A stretch of DNA of 64,000 nt from Halostella litorea (GCF_004785955.1 NZ_ML214300.1:485223-549222), one strand, 5' to 3'; positions 1 through 9,211 are shown, counted from the first letter of the stretch. Notes: generated by a model from the letters alone, not told the origin. Translations and numbers: made by a program.

Positions 1-2
1 GC

Positions 3-1448
3 CACGGGATCACGATGCTGTTCCTGTTCGGGACGCCGATCATCGCGGCGTTCGCGAACTACCTCGTCCCGCTGCTCATCGACGCGGACGACATGGCGTT
101 CCCGCGGATCAACGCCATCGCGTTCTGGCTGCTCCCGCCCGGCGCGTTGCTCATCTGGGGCGGCTTCTTCATCGCGCCTTTCACCGACGCGGTGTCGAAC
201 GCCGCCGCGACGTCGTGGACCATGTACCCGCCGCTGTCGGTCGAGCAGACCAACCCCACGGTCGACCTCATGCTGCTCGGTCTCCACCTGACGGGAGTCT
301 CGGCGACCATGGGGGCGATCAACTTCATCGCCACCATCTTCACCGAGCGCGGCGAGGAGGTCGGCTGGTCGAACCTCGACATCTTCTCGTGGACGATCCT
401 CACCCAGTCCGGGCTCATCCTGTTTGCCTTCCCGCTTCTGGGCAGCGCGATCGTGATGCTGCTGCTCGACCGGAACTTCGACACGATGTTCTTCGCCGTG
501 GAGGGCGGCGGGACGATACTCTGGCAACACCTGTTCTGGTTCTTCGGCCACCCCGAGGTGTACATCCTCGTCCTCCCGCCGATGGGGATCGTCAGCTACG
601 TCCTCCCACGGTTCGCCGGGCGGAAGCTGTTCGGGTTCAAGTTCGTCGTCTACTCCACGCTGGCCATCGGCGTGCTCTCGTTCGGCGTCTGGGCCCACCA
701 CATGTTCACGACGGGCATCGACCCGCGCCTCCGCGCTAGCTTCATGGCGGTGTCGCTGGCCATCGCCATACCGAGCGCGGTCAAGACGTTCAACTGGATC
801 ACGACGATGTGGAACGGCAACATCCGGCTGACGACGCCGATGCTGTTCTGCATCGGGTTCATCTCGAACTTCATCATCGGCGGGGTCACGGGCGTGTTCC
901 TCGCGGCCATCCCGGTCGACCTCGTGCTCCACGACACGTACTACGTCGTCGGGCACTTCCACTACGTCGTGATGGGCGCCATCGCCTTCGCCGGCTTCGC
1001 CGGGCTGTACTACTGGTACCCGATGTACACCGGGCGGATGTACCAGCGGACGCTCGGGAAGTGGCACTTCTGGCTGTCGATGATCGGCACGAACCTGACG
1101 TTCTTCACCATGATCCTGCTGGGCTACGCCGGCTTCACGCGCCGCTACGCCACCTACGGCGGGCTCACCGTCGGGCCGGTCGAGACCATCACCGTGCTCC
1201 ACCAGCTCGCCACCGTCGGCGCGTTCATCCTGCTCATCGGGCAGGTCATCTTCGTCTGGAACATGGTGAGCTCCTGGATCGACGGGCGGAAGATCGAGGA
1301 CGGCGACCCGTGGAACCTGGAGGAGAACGGCGTCCACACCCGCGAGTGGACCTGGTTCGACCGGAAGATAAGCACGACGCTCATGGACGGCGGCGACGAG
1401 ACGGAGACGCTCCCCGACGGCGGGCAGGAGCCGACCGACGACTCCTGA
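3..1448 (+). CDS. Haem-copper terminal oxidase subunit I, 5' end missing
   Basis: This membrane subunit of the aerobic terminal oxidase reduces oxygen at a haem-CuB centre. The reading frame is already open at the left edge: the first codons give HGITMLFLFG, whose His is the helix II low-spin haem ligand, so only the N-terminus (helix I and part of II) is missing. Visible core motifs are GHPEVYILVLPP (CuB His and the cross-linked Tyr), AHHMFTTG (two CuB His) and HDTYYVVGHFHYVV (haem a3 and haem a His). About eleven hydrophobic segments are followed by an acidic cytoplasmic tail of roughly 40 residues. The other oxidase subunits must lie to the left. The ATG at 15 is an internal Met, not the start. 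Family assignment is secure; the exact type (aa3 or ba3-like) is not decided here. Confidence 0.95.
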   Translation, partial: HGITMLFLFGTPIIAAFANYLVPLLIDADDMAFPRINAIAFWLLPPGALLIWGGFFIAPFTDAVSNAAATSWTMYPPLSVEQTNPTVDLMLLGLHLTGVSATMGAINFIATIFTERGEEVGWSNLDIFSWTILTQSGLILFAFPLLGSAIVMLLLDRNFDTMFFAVEGGGTILWQHLFWFFGHPEVYILVLPPMGIVSYVLPRFAGRKLFGFKFVVYSTLAIGVLSFGVWAHHMFTTGIDPRLRASFMAVSLAIAIPSAVKTFNWITTMWNGNIRLTTPMLFCIGFISNFIIGGVTGVFLAAIPVDLVLHDTYYVVGHFHYVVMGAIAFAGFAGLYYWYPMYTGRMYQRTLGKWHFWLSMIGTNLTFFTMILLGYAGFTRRYATYGGLTVGPVETITVLHQLATVGAFILLIGQVIFVWNMVSSWIDGRKIEDGDPWNLEENGVHTREWTWFDRKISTTLMDGGDETETLPDGGQEPTDDS

Positions 1449-1522
1449 CGGCGTCCGCCGCCGAAAACTAACCGCGGTTCGTTCGTCCGGGCGGTCCGAC
1501 CGCCGACCCGTTTTTCGCCGCC

Positions 1523-1609
1523 TTACCCCATGACGAGGACGATCCCCATCACGAACATCAGCACGACGATCCCCCCGAGGACGAGCCCCAGCAGTTCCTT
1601 CTCGCTCAT
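1523..1609 (-). CDS. 28-residue single-helix membrane mini-protein
   Basis: A 28-codon frame starting MSEKELLGLVLGG encodes a short charged N-terminus followed by one hydrophobic helix that ends MGIVLVMG. It lies between the oxidase subunit I gene and a second small membrane protein gene. A weak TATA-like GGCTTTTGC on the minus strand (1632-1640) is about 28 bp upstream of the ATG, which fits a leaderless transcript. Tiny single-helix subunits are known in haem-copper oxidases, so an accessory oxidase role is possible, but this rests on position and shape only. No family was recognised. Confidence 0.5.
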   Translation of the reverse strand: MSEKELLGLVLGGIVVLMFVMGIVLVMG

Positions 1610-1667
1610 ACCCGCGGTACGGACGGAGAGCGCAAAAGCCTAACCGTTCCCGCCCCTACGTCGGTGC

Positions 1668-1940
1668 ATGTCGACGATCACGGACGCCTCGGTCGGCGGG
1701 AAGCGGATGGTGCTTGGCATCTACGCCGCCATCGTCGCGCTCGCCGCCGTCTTCGGCGCGATGGTCGGGCTGGTGCTCCCGGCGAAGGAGAACGCGCCGG
1801 AGACGGCCGGCTTCGGCCCGTTCGTCTTCGAGATTAACCCGCTGAACTTCGCGGTGTACGGGGCCGTGAACATCGCCGTCGTCCTCGGGGTCCTCCTGCT
1901 TCTGATGTGGGCCGTGTCGAACCGCTACCCGGACGCCTAG
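1668..1940 (+). CDS. Small two-helix membrane protein next to oxidase subunit I
   Basis: The 90-residue protein has a short polar N-terminus (MSTITDASVGGKR) and two hydrophobic segments, about residues 16-38 and 62-84, ending in a short basic/acidic tail (SNRYPDA). It follows the terminal oxidase gene on the same strand. A role as an oxidase accessory or assembly subunit is an inference from position. Its last 4 bp overlap the stop of the convergent acyl-CoA synthetase gene. No family motif was recognised. Confidence 0.75.
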   Translation: MSTITDASVGGKRMVLGIYAAIVALAAVFGAMVGLVLPAKENAPETAGFGPFVFEINPLNFAVYGAVNIAVVLGVLLLLMWAVSNRYPDA

Positions 1941-3556
1941 CCCTGGCCGACCATCCCCTCCTCGTCGTCCCACTCCTCCTCGCGTAGTTCGTACTTCTGG
2001 ACCTTGCCGGTCGCCGTCGTCGGGAGTTCCTCGACGAACTCGAACCGGCGGACGACCTTGTACCCCGCCAGCCGCGACTCGCAGAACTCCTTGAGTTCGT
2101 CCGGCGAGACCGGCGGGTCGTCGGGGTCGCCGTTCGACGGGACGACGAACGCCTTGGGCGTCTCGCCCCACTGCTCGCTGGGGGCGGGGATGACCGCGAC
2201 CTGCTGGACCGCGTCGTGGTCGTAGAGCGTGTCCTCGAGTTCGATGCTCGAGATGTTCTCCCCGCCGGAGATGATGATGTCCTTCTTCCGGTCCTGGATG
2301 GCGATCATGCCGTTGTCGTCGACGGTCGCCAGGTCGCCGGTGTGGTAGTAGCCCTCGACCCGGTCCGTGAACGCCTCCTCGGTCGCCTCGGGCTTGTTCC
2401 AGTAGCGGTCCATCACCTGGTTGCCCCGCACGACTATCTCGCCGACCGACGCGTCGTCGCGGGCGACGTCCGCGCCGTTCTCGTCGACGACGCGCACCTC
2501 GGTGCCGAGATAGCCCATCCCCTGTCGCTTTTTGATCTTGAATCGGGCGTCGCTGTCCCCGTCGAACAGCCGACGGGCGTCGGAGGTGGTGATGAGCGGT
2601 CCCGTCTCGGTCGCGCCGTAGACGTGCTTGAGCCGCCAGCCAAACTCGTCCTCGACCGTGCGGATGGTCGCCTCCGGCGGGGCGCTGCCGGCAGTCGCGA
2701 TCCGCACGTCGTTGTCGCCGGTCGTCTCGACGTCGCCGTCGCGCGCGTCGTAGTGGTCGCTCAGCATGTTCAACACGGTCGGCGCGCCACAGAGGTAGGA
2801 GACGTCCTCCGCGGCGACGGTGTCGAAGATCCACTCGGCGTCGACGCCGCGGGTGCAGACGTGGGTCGCGCCCATCCCGGTGACGGCGTAGATGTGCCCC
2901 CAGCCGTTGACGTGGAACATCGGCAGGGTCCAGAGGTAGACGTCGTCGTCCCGGAGTTCCTGGTGGACGGAGACGAGGTAGGCGTGCAGCACCTCGTTCC
3001 GGTGGGTCCGGACGACGCCCTTCGGGTCGCCGGTCGTCCCGGAGGTGTAGTTGATGGTGATGTCGTCGTCCTCGCTCATCTCCGGCCGGTCGTAGTCGGT
3101 GCCGGCCGCCTCGATGACGTCGTCGAACGCCTCCCAGTCGCCGTCGACGGCCCCGGCGTCGTTGGTGACGAACGTCTCCGTGGGCACGTCGTCCCGGACT
3201 GCCTCGATCCGGTCGGCGTACTCGTAGTCGGCGTAGACGGCGTCGACGCCCGCGTCCGAGAGGATGTACTCGAAGTCGTCCGGCACCAGCCGGTAGTTCA
3301 GCGGCGTGTGGACGGCCCCGACCTGCATGCTCCCGAACGCCGCTTCGAGGTGGTAATGGGTGTTCGGGTCGAGCACGGCCACGCGGTCGCCCTTCTCGAT
3401 CCCCCGGTCCTGCAGGAAGGCGGCGAACCGGTCGGCCCGTTCGCCCAGTTCGTCGTAGCTGTACCGCTCCCCGGTGGTCGCGACGACGGCTTCCTGCTGG
3501 CCGTAGTGCCGGCGCGCCCGGTCGAGGAAGTCAGTAACTAGCAGTGGCTTCTCCAT
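1937..3556 (-). CDS. AMP-forming acyl-CoA synthetase
   Basis: This 539-residue ANL-superfamily enzyme activates a carboxylic acid to acyl-AMP and then acyl-CoA. Visible motifs in order are the P-loop YTSGTTGDPKGVV (about residues 168-180), the adenylate-binding VYGATETGPLI, the hinge-region YHTGDLATVDDNG, and the C-terminal catalytic Lys in TATGKVQKYELRE. Length is normal for medium/long-chain fatty acid ligases. The start MEKPLLVTDFLDRA is supported by a TATA-like box about 29 bp upstream. The methylmalonyl-CoA mutase gene lies just upstream on the same strand, which suits fatty-acid or propionate metabolism, but the chain-length specificity cannot be read from the sequence. Confidence 0.93.
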   Translation of the reverse strand: MEKPLLVTDFLDRARRHYGQQEAVVATTGERYSYDELGERADRFAAFLQDRGIEKGDRVAVLDPNTHYHLEAAFGSMQVGAVHTPLNYRLVPDDFEYILSDAGVDAVYADYEYADRIEAVRDDVPTETFVTNDAGAVDGDWEAFDDVIEAAGTDYDRPEMSEDDDITINYTSGTTGDPKGVVRTHRNEVLHAYLVSVHQELRDDDVYLWTLPMFHVNGWGHIYAVTGMGATHVCTRGVDAEWIFDTVAAEDVSYLCGAPTVLNMLSDHYDARDGDVETTGDNDVRIATAGSAPPEATIRTVEDEFGWRLKHVYGATETGPLITTSDARRLFDGDSDARFKIKKRQGMGYLGTEVRVVDENGADVARDDASVGEIVVRGNQVMDRYWNKPEATEEAFTDRVEGYYHTGDLATVDDNGMIAIQDRKKDIIISGGENISSIELEDTLYDHDAVQQVAVIPAPSEQWGETPKAFVVPSNGDPDDPPVSPDELKEFCESRLAGYKVVRRFEFVEELPTTATGKVQKYELREEEWDDEEGMVGQG

Positions 3557-3581
3557 CGCGGTTCACAGCACGGCCGAAAAC

Positions 3582-3588
3582 ATAATAG
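3582..3588 (-). promoter_or_regulatory. TATA box of the acyl-CoA synthetase gene
   Basis: The minus strand reads CTATTATG here, centred about 29 bp upstream of the ATG at 3556, in an A/T-rich island within G+C-rich DNA. The spacing fits an archaeal leaderless promoter. Confidence 0.6.
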
Positions 3589-3696
3589 ATGTTTTTGATA
3601 TTCTCGCCCGTTGGGAACCTCCGTCGCGGGTGGGCGACGCGCGCGGCCGCACCCGGAGATCTACACCCCGTCGGACCACGGAGGCGTCGGTTCGCG

Positions 3697-5397
3697 TCAG
3701 GCCGTCCCGACTGTCTCCCGGTAGGAGCCGTGGCGGGCCTCGAACACGTCCATGATCTCGCCCATCGTGGCGTAGGCCTTCACCGCCCGGACGATCGGCG
3801 GCATCACGTTCTCGCCGCTTCCGATCGCCTCGTCGACGGCGGCCAGCGCGGCCTCGACGGCCTCGTCGTCGCGCTCCTCCTTGACCGCCGCAAGCCGGTC
3901 ACGCTGGCGCTCCTGGACCGTCTCGTCGACCTTGAGGATCTCCGGGCGGGTGTCCTCCTCTATCTCGTACTCGTTGACGCCGACGACGACCTCCTCGCCC
4001 GACTCGACGCGTTCCTGGTACTCGTAGGAGGCGTCCTGGATCTCCCGGTGGAAGTACCCCCGTTCGATACCCGCGAGCACGCCGTCGCGGACCGAGCCGT
4101 CGCCCATCTCGCGGATCTCCTCGATGTACTCCATCGCCGCCGCCTCGACGTCGTCGGTGAGGCTCTCGACGGCGAAGCTCCCGCCGAGCGGGTCGACGAT
4201 GTCGGCCGCGCCGCTCTCCTCGGCGATGATCTGCTGGGTCCGCAGGGCGACGCGGACGGCCTCCTCGCTCGGCAGCGCCAGCGCCTCGTCGAAGCTGTTG
4301 GTGTGGAGGCTCTGCGTGCCGCCGAGCACGCCCGCCAGCGCCTGGATCGTGACGCGGACGACGTTGTTCATGGGCTGTTGGGCCGTCAGCGACTGGCCGG
4401 CCGTCTGCGTGTGGAACTTGAGCTGTCGGGAAGCGTCGGCCTCCGCGCCGTACCACTCCTTCATCACGCGGGCGTAGATGCGCCGGGCGGCGCGGAACTT
4501 CGCGACCTCCTCGAAGATGGAGTTGTGGGCGTTGAAGAAAAAGGACAGTTGCGGGGCGAACTCGTCGACGTCCAGCCCGCGGTCCAGGCAGTCCTCGACG
4601 TACGCGAAGCCGTCCGCGAGGGTGAAGGCGAGTTCCTGGACGGCCGTGGACCCGGCCTCACGGATGTGGTAGCCCGACACCGAGATCGGCTTGAATTTCG
4701 GCGTCTCGTCGACGGCGAACTCGATGGTGTCGGTCACCACGTCCAGACTGGGCTCCGGCGGGACGACCCACTCCTTCTGCGCGATGAACTCCTTCAGCAT
4801 GTCGTTCTGGAGCGTGCCACGGATCTCCTCGCGGGGGACGCCCTGCTGGTCGGCCAGCGCGACGTACATCGCGTAGATGACGGGCGCGGAGGGGTTGATC
4901 GTGAAGGAGGTCGACACCTCGCCCAGATCGATGCCGTCGAACAGTATCTCCATGTCCCGGAGCGTGTCGACGGCGACGCCCTCCTTGCCGACCTCCCCGT
5001 CCGAGAGGGGGTCGTCGGAGTCCTTCCCCATCAGCGTCGGCATGTCGAACGCCGTCGACAGCCCGGTCTGGCCCTCGTCGGTGAGGTAGTGGAACCGCTC
5101 GTTGGTCTCCTCGGCGGTGCCGAAGCCGGCGAACTGCCGCATCGTCCACGTCCGGCCGCGGTACATCGTCGGGTAGGGGCCGCGGGTGAAGGGCGGTTCG
5201 CCCGGGAAGCCCAGATCGTCCTCGTAGTCGACGTCGGCGACGTCCTCGGGGGTGTACAGGCGGTCGACGTCCATGTTCGACACCGTCGCGAAGCGGTCGC
5301 GCCGCTCGCCGTGTCGCTCCAGGGTCGGGTCCAGCGTCTCCGCCTCCCACTCCTCCCGGGCCTCGCGGATGGCCGCGAGATCGTCATCGTCGTACAT
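3697..5397 (-). CDS. mcmA: Methylmalonyl-CoA mutase, catalytic (large) subunit
   Basis: This is the TIM-barrel subunit of adenosylcobalamin-dependent methylmalonyl-CoA mutase, which interconverts methylmalonyl-CoA and succinyl-CoA. Recognisable blocks include GEPPFTRGPYPTMYRGRTWT, GFGTAEETNERFHYL and AFDMPTLMGKDSDD near the N-terminus, and FHTQTAGQSLTAQQPMNNVV and GTQSLHTNSFDEALALP further on. At 566 residues it ends before a cobalamin-binding domain, as in archaea where that domain is a separate small protein; no such gene is in the window. I start at MYDDDDLAAIREAREEWE (5397), because a TATA-like box lies 28 bp upstream and the family begins this way. The longer frame from 5424 would start inside that box. 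Confidence 0.93.
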   Translation of the reverse strand: MYDDDDLAAIREAREEWEAETLDPTLERHGERRDRFATVSNMDVDRLYTPEDVADVDYEDDLGFPGEPPFTRGPYPTMYRGRTWTMRQFAGFGTAEETNERFHYLTDEGQTGLSTAFDMPTLMGKDSDDPLSDGEVGKEGVAVDTLRDMEILFDGIDLGEVSTSFTINPSAPVIYAMYVALADQQGVPREEIRGTLQNDMLKEFIAQKEWVVPPEPSLDVVTDTIEFAVDETPKFKPISVSGYHIREAGSTAVQELAFTLADGFAYVEDCLDRGLDVDEFAPQLSFFFNAHNSIFEEVAKFRAARRIYARVMKEWYGAEADASRQLKFHTQTAGQSLTAQQPMNNVVRVTIQALAGVLGGTQSLHTNSFDEALALPSEEAVRVALRTQQIIAEESGAADIVDPLGGSFAVESLTDDVEAAAMEYIEEIREMGDGSVRDGVLAGIERGYFHREIQDASYEYQERVESGEEVVVGVNEYEIEEDTRPEILKVDETVQERQRDRLAAVKEERDDEAVEAALAAVDEAIGSGENVMPPIVRAVKAYATMGEIMDVFEARHGSYRETVGTA

Positions 5398-5421
5398 GAA
5401 CGTAAATATTGCCGGCACGGT

Positions 5422-5429
5422 CATTAATG
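5422..5429 (-). promoter_or_regulatory. TATA box of the methylmalonyl-CoA mutase gene
   Basis: The palindromic CATTAATG is centred 28 bp upstream of the chosen ATG at 5397. This spacing decides the start: the ATG at 5424 would place its own first codon inside the box. Confidence 0.5.
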
Positions 5430-5446
5430 ATGCGGGTCCGGCCGGG

Positions 5447-6262
5447 TCAGTAGTCGCCCATCACCCCGCGCCGACGGGCGACGCCGGTACAGTACGCGAA
5501 GACGGCGTAGCCGAGGGCGGCGTAGCCGACGCCGGTCCCGACGAGGAGTGCGAGGTTCGCGGCCGAGAACTCCCAGAGGTGGACGCCGTCCCGCATCGCC
5601 AACTGGAGCATCGCACTCCCCTGGGACAGCGGCAGGAGGCGGACGACCGCGACTTCGGAGACCGGCGCGGCGATGAGCGCGATCAGCACGAACTGCATCA
5701 GTTGCGTGACGTTCTCGACGCGCTTGTACACCATCGCCAGCCCGGCGAAGACGAAGCCGACGCCGACGACGGAGGCGACCGCGAACACGCTGATCGGGAC
5801 GACCGTCAGCAGGTCGACCGCGAGGCTCCGGTCCGTCGTCAGCAACATTAGTGCGAGCACGATCCCGCCCCAGACGAGGCTTTCGAGGACGTTCGCCACG
5901 ACCTTCGCGCCCATGACGCTCCCGAAGCCGTAGGGGGACATGTACAGCTGTTCGAGCGTCCCCCACTGGGACTCCCGCGTGACGTTCATGGCGAGCCCGA
6001 AGTAGGCGGTCAACGACATCGTCCAGAGGAACCAGCCCACGACGAGGCCGTCGAGCGTCGACGACAGGCTCCCGACGCCGCCGACGCTCGACGCGGCGGC
6101 CCGCCCGCCGAAGAAGATGACCGCGAAAAAGAGATACACCGAAACGATCTGCGACAGCGTGTTCACAGGGTACCGGACCAGCAGGAGGGCCTTCTTGTAG
6201 ACCACCGCGCGGAGGAGCGTGAGCCGTCCCGCCGTCCCGCCGTCCGCCGGGGGCGTGCTCAC
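5447..6262 (-). CDS. ABC-2 type transporter permease
   Basis: This 271-residue integral membrane protein has about six hydrophobic segments and a cytoplasmic N-terminus (MSTPPADGGTAGRL). It includes the ABC-2 family pattern of a long first helix after LLLVRYPVNTLSQ and the conserved stretch NVTRESQWGTLEQLYMSPYG. It should form the channel of an exporter. The start ATGA overlaps the stop of the ATP-binding protein gene by 4 bp, so the two are translated as one operon. The substrate is unknown; drug or lipid-like exporters are typical of the family. Confidence 0.9.
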   Translation of the reverse strand: MSTPPADGGTAGRLTLLRAVVYKKALLLVRYPVNTLSQIVSVYLFFAVIFFGGRAAASSVGGVGSLSSTLDGLVVGWFLWTMSLTAYFGLAMNVTRESQWGTLEQLYMSPYGFGSVMGAKVVANVLESLVWGGIVLALMLLTTDRSLAVDLLTVVPISVFAVASVVGVGFVFAGLAMVYKRVENVTQLMQFVLIALIAAPVSEVAVVRLLPLSQGSAMLQLAMRDGVHLWEFSAANLALLVGTGVGYAALGYAVFAYCTGVARRRGVMGDY

Positions 6263-7317
6263 GACCGGTCACCCCCGGTCGCGCCGTCCGTCGGCCGGTC
6301 CCCGTCGGTGACGTGCAGGAACACGTCCTCCAGGTCCGGCTCGACCGCGTTCCAGGAGGCCACCGTGCAGTCGGCCGCCCGCAGCGCGTCGACGAGGTCG
6401 TAGAACTCGTCGCCGGTCACCCGCGTGACGAACCGCTCTCGGTCGCCCGCACGTCGGAACTCCTCGCCACCGAACTGCCGGCGGATCTCGCGGCGGAGCG
6501 GCTCCGGGAGCGCGTCGTCGACGGTGACCTCGTAGGCGCGGGTCCGGAACAGGTCGAGCAGGTTCTCGACGGTGTCGTCGGCGACGATCCCGCCCTCGTT
6601 CATGATGACGACCCGGTCGCAGACGGCCTGGACCACGTCCATGTCGTGGCTCGAGAGGACGACGGTCGTCCCCTCGCCGTCGACCAGCCGGCGCAGTTCC
6701 CGCCGGAGTTCGACCGAACTCTCGACGTCGAGGCCGAGGGTCGGCTCGTCCAGAAACACCACGTCGCCGCCGCGGGCGAGCGTCGCCGCCAGCGACGTCT
6801 TCTGTTTCATCCCACGCGAGAGGTCCCGGACGGCCTCGTCGGCCTTGTCGGCGAGGCCGAACTGCTCCAGCAGGGCGTCGTGCCGGTCGGCGAGCGCGTC
6901 GGGACGCTGGCCACCGAGGGCGGCGAAAAACCGGAGGTTCTCCCGGACGGTGAGCCGCCAGTACACGTTGCGCGCGCCCTCCAGCATCGCGCCGGCGGTG
7001 CGGTAGGCGGCGCGGGGGTTCGCGGCCACGTCGTGTCCGGAGAGCCTGACCGTGCCGTCGGTCGGCTCTATCAGCCCGAGCATCGACTTGATCGCGGTCG
7101 TCTTGCCGGCCCCGTTCGGCCCGAGGATCCCGACGGCGGTCCCGGGGGCGACGTCGAGGTCGATCCCGTCGACGGCCCGGACCGTCGACCCGCCGTCGCC
7201 GTACACCTTCGTCAGGTTCCGCACCGAGACTGCGGGGGTGCCGTCGGGGTCCGCCCCGCCGCTCCCGTCCGCGTCGCTTCCGTCGTCGGCCCGCGGGGAC
7301 GTTGCTTCGCTCGACAT
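6259..7317 (-). CDS. ABC transporter ATP-binding protein
   Basis: This 352-residue ATPase energises the permease encoded immediately downstream. Motifs are Walker A GPNGAGKTT, signature LSRGMKQK, Walker B DVVFLDEPTLG and the switch His in LSSHDMD. It is followed by a C-terminal extension of about 80 residues typical of DrrA/CcmA-like exporters. I prefer MSSEATSPRADD at 7317: GAGGTG lies just upstream, and a GTTAAT box on the minus strand (near 7341-7346) sits about 27 bp upstream. The ATG at 7326 would add only three residues. The first 30 residues are acidic and disordered-looking. A divergent regulator gene lies upstream and may control this operon. Confidence 0.92.
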   Translation of the reverse strand: MSSEATSPRADDGSDADGSGGADPDGTPAVSVRNLTKVYGDGGSTVRAVDGIDLDVAPGTAVGILGPNGAGKTTAIKSMLGLIEPTDGTVRLSGHDVAANPRAAYRTAGAMLEGARNVYWRLTVRENLRFFAALGGQRPDALADRHDALLEQFGLADKADEAVRDLSRGMKQKTSLAATLARGGDVVFLDEPTLGLDVESSVELRRELRRLVDGEGTTVVLSSHDMDVVQAVCDRVVIMNEGGIVADDTVENLLDLFRTRAYEVTVDDALPEPLRREIRRQFGGEEFRRAGDRERFVTRVTGDEFYDLVDALRAADCTVASWNAVEPDLEDVFLHVTDGDRPTDGATGGDRS

Positions 7318-7405
7318 GCACCTCACTGGCGGGGGCCGCTCATTAACGCTTTCCGGAACGGTCTTTCAGTTAATCTTCTGACACGTTCGGCGATCCGGTA
7401 CCGAC

Positions 7406-8350
7406 ATGTTCGGGGCGGCCGTTCGCCCGGCCATGGCCGAAGACGCGACAGGTGGCGCCGACGCGGACGACGAACGTGGGCGGGCCGACGACGGCCCGGC
7501 GAAAACGGACCCGACAGACGCGTTCGACGCCCTCGGCGACGGGACCCGACTGACGATAGTCGAGGCGCTCGCCGACCACCGGCGACGGAACTGGGAGTGG
7601 GTCGGCCTCTCGTTTAGCGACCTCCGGAAGGCCGTCGGCGTGCGGGACGCCGGCCGGTTCAACTACCACCTGGACGAGTTGCGCGACACGTTCGTGGTGA
7701 AGGAGGGCGACGAGTACGTGGCGACCACGGCCGCTATGGAGGTCGCCGGGGCCGTCCGGGCGGGGACTTACACCGAGAGCAGGCGGTTTCGGGAGGAACT
7801 CGACCGGGCGTGTCCCGCCTGCGGGAGCGGTCTCGTCGCGGAGTACCGCCGCGGGACGCTTCTGGTCACCTGCCCGGACCACGGCACCGTCTTCGCCAAC
7901 AGCGTCCCCGGCGGCGCGGTCGCCGACCGCGACCCGTCGACGGTGCTCGCGCTGGCCGACATGAAGGCCCGCCACGACCTTGAACGCGCGCGACGCGGGG
8001 CCTGCGTCCACTGCTGGGGGGACGTGTCGACGACGATGCCGGCCGAGCCGCCGGAGAGCGAGTCCGAGCAGGTCTTCGCGCGGCTGTCGTGTGCCGACTG
8101 CGGGATGGTGTTTTGTGTCCCTGCAGCGGCCTGTGTCGTCGAGCACCCCGCGGTCGTCGCCTTCTACTACGACCGGGGCGTCGACATCCGCGACCGGAGC
8201 TACCTCGATCTGGAGTTTCTGACCGCCGAAAACGGCGTCGTCGTGAGCGAGGACCCCGTCCGGGTCCGCGTCGACGTGGAACTCGACGACGACAGGCTGG
8301 AGCTCCTGCTCGATGGGGCAGCGTCGGTTGTCAAAGTGGCTGGACCCTGA
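7406..8350 (+). CDS. Winged-helix regulator with zinc-ribbon segments
   Basis: This 314-residue protein has an ArsR-like winged-helix domain at about residues 30-110 (DPTDAFDALGDGTRLTIVEA, then FSDLRKAVGVRDAGRFNYHL). Cys-rich segments follow: CPACGSG with a second Cys-Pro-Asp-His pair, CVHCWGD, and CADCGMVFC. The pattern resembles haloarchaeal regulators in which zinc ribbons follow the DNA-binding domain. It is divergent from the ABC exporter operon and is a likely regulator of it and of itself. A second possible start is the ATG at 7433 (MAEDATGGAD), giving 305 residues; the first start has a TTAATC box about 35 bp upstream. The effector is unknown. Confidence 0.85.
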   Translation: MFGAAVRPAMAEDATGGADADDERGRADDGPAKTDPTDAFDALGDGTRLTIVEALADHRRRNWEWVGLSFSDLRKAVGVRDAGRFNYHLDELRDTFVVKEGDEYVATTAAMEVAGAVRAGTYTESRRFREELDRACPACGSGLVAEYRRGTLLVTCPDHGTVFANSVPGGAVADRDPSTVLALADMKARHDLERARRGACVHCWGDVSTTMPAEPPESESEQVFARLSCADCGMVFCVPAAACVVEHPAVVAFYYDRGVDIRDRSYLDLEFLTAENGVVVSEDPVRVRVDVELDDDRLELLLDGAASVVKVAGP

Positions 8351-9142
8351 TTACTGCAGTCGCTCGGTCGTCTCGACGAGCGGGTGGCGGGCGTAGTCGA
8401 CCACCTCCACGTCCGAGAGGCTCTCGAGGCCCTCCTCGTCGGCGGTACGCTCCATGCCGAGCGTCACGTCGTCGTCGACGACGATGACGTACGCGTCCAT
8501 CTCGCCGAGGTCGAGCCGGTCGGCCGCGAGCACGCGGTGGTGGCCGTCGGCAAGCAGGAGCGTCCCGTTGTTGTCGATGACGACGAGCGGCTCCGCGAGG
8601 CCACGCTCCAGTTCGTAGCGCCGCCCCTCCAGTTCGTCGGCGTACACCCGGCCCTGCGTCGGGACCAGTTCGTCGAGCGGGACCTCGCGGCGCTCCTCCC
8701 GGAGGTCGATGCCGTGGATGTTCTCCAGGGTCCGCCGGAGCTTGCCCACCTTCTCCGGCGTCGCCCGCTCGATGTGGCTTCGGATCACGTCGGCGTTGCT
8801 GATGATGCCGACGAGGTTGCCGGCGTCGTCGACGACCGGGAGCTTCTGGATGCCCGACCGCAGGATGACGCGGGCGGCGTCGGTCACCTTCATCTCCGGA
8901 TGGGCGACGATGAGGTCGTCGGTCATCACCGTGAAGATGGGGGCGTCGTCGTCCGCCAGCAGGAGGTCCCGCGCGGTGATGAACCCCTCGACCCGCCGGC
9001 GGTCCGTCACCGGGAACCCGGAGTGTTCGTCGCTCGCCGCGATCCGCTCGGAGACGGTCCCGACGGAGTCGTCGGGCGATACCGTCGCCACGTCGCGGGT
9101 CATGTACTCCCGCACTCGGGCCCTGCCCTCGGCGTCGCTCAT
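8351..9142 (-). CDS. CBS-domain pair fused to a ParB-like domain
   Basis: The 263-residue protein begins MSDAEGRARVREYMTRD and carries two CBS motifs (about residues 9-65 and 70-125; V(E)GFITARDLL and NLVGIISNADVI are typical strand-helix ends) that usually bind adenine nucleotides. The C-terminal third has a ParB/sulfiredoxin-like pattern, with a target-site region LDELVPTQGRVY followed by LLLADGHHRVLAADRLDLGE, including the DGHHR motif that in this superfamily binds or hydrolyses nucleotides. A role as an energy-sensing enzyme or regulator is inference. The stop abuts the convergent regulator gene with no gap. The ATG at 9169 is less likely because it adds a non-conserved arginine-rich leader. 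Confidence 0.85.
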   Translation of the reverse strand: MSDAEGRARVREYMTRDVATVSPDDSVGTVSERIAASDEHSGFPVTDRRRVEGFITARDLLLADDDAPIFTVMTDDLIVAHPEMKVTDAARVILRSGIQKLPVVDDAGNLVGIISNADVIRSHIERATPEKVGKLRRTLENIHGIDLREERREVPLDELVPTQGRVYADELEGRRYELERGLAEPLVVIDNNGTLLLADGHHRVLAADRLDLGEMDAYVIVVDDDVTLGMERTADEEGLESLSDVEVVDYARHPLVETTERLQ

Positions 9143-9211
9143 GACGGACCGGAGGGTCGCGCGGCCCAAAAACCCCGCGTTGGGCGGTCGCGCCGCCCCG
9201 GCTCCGCCCGC

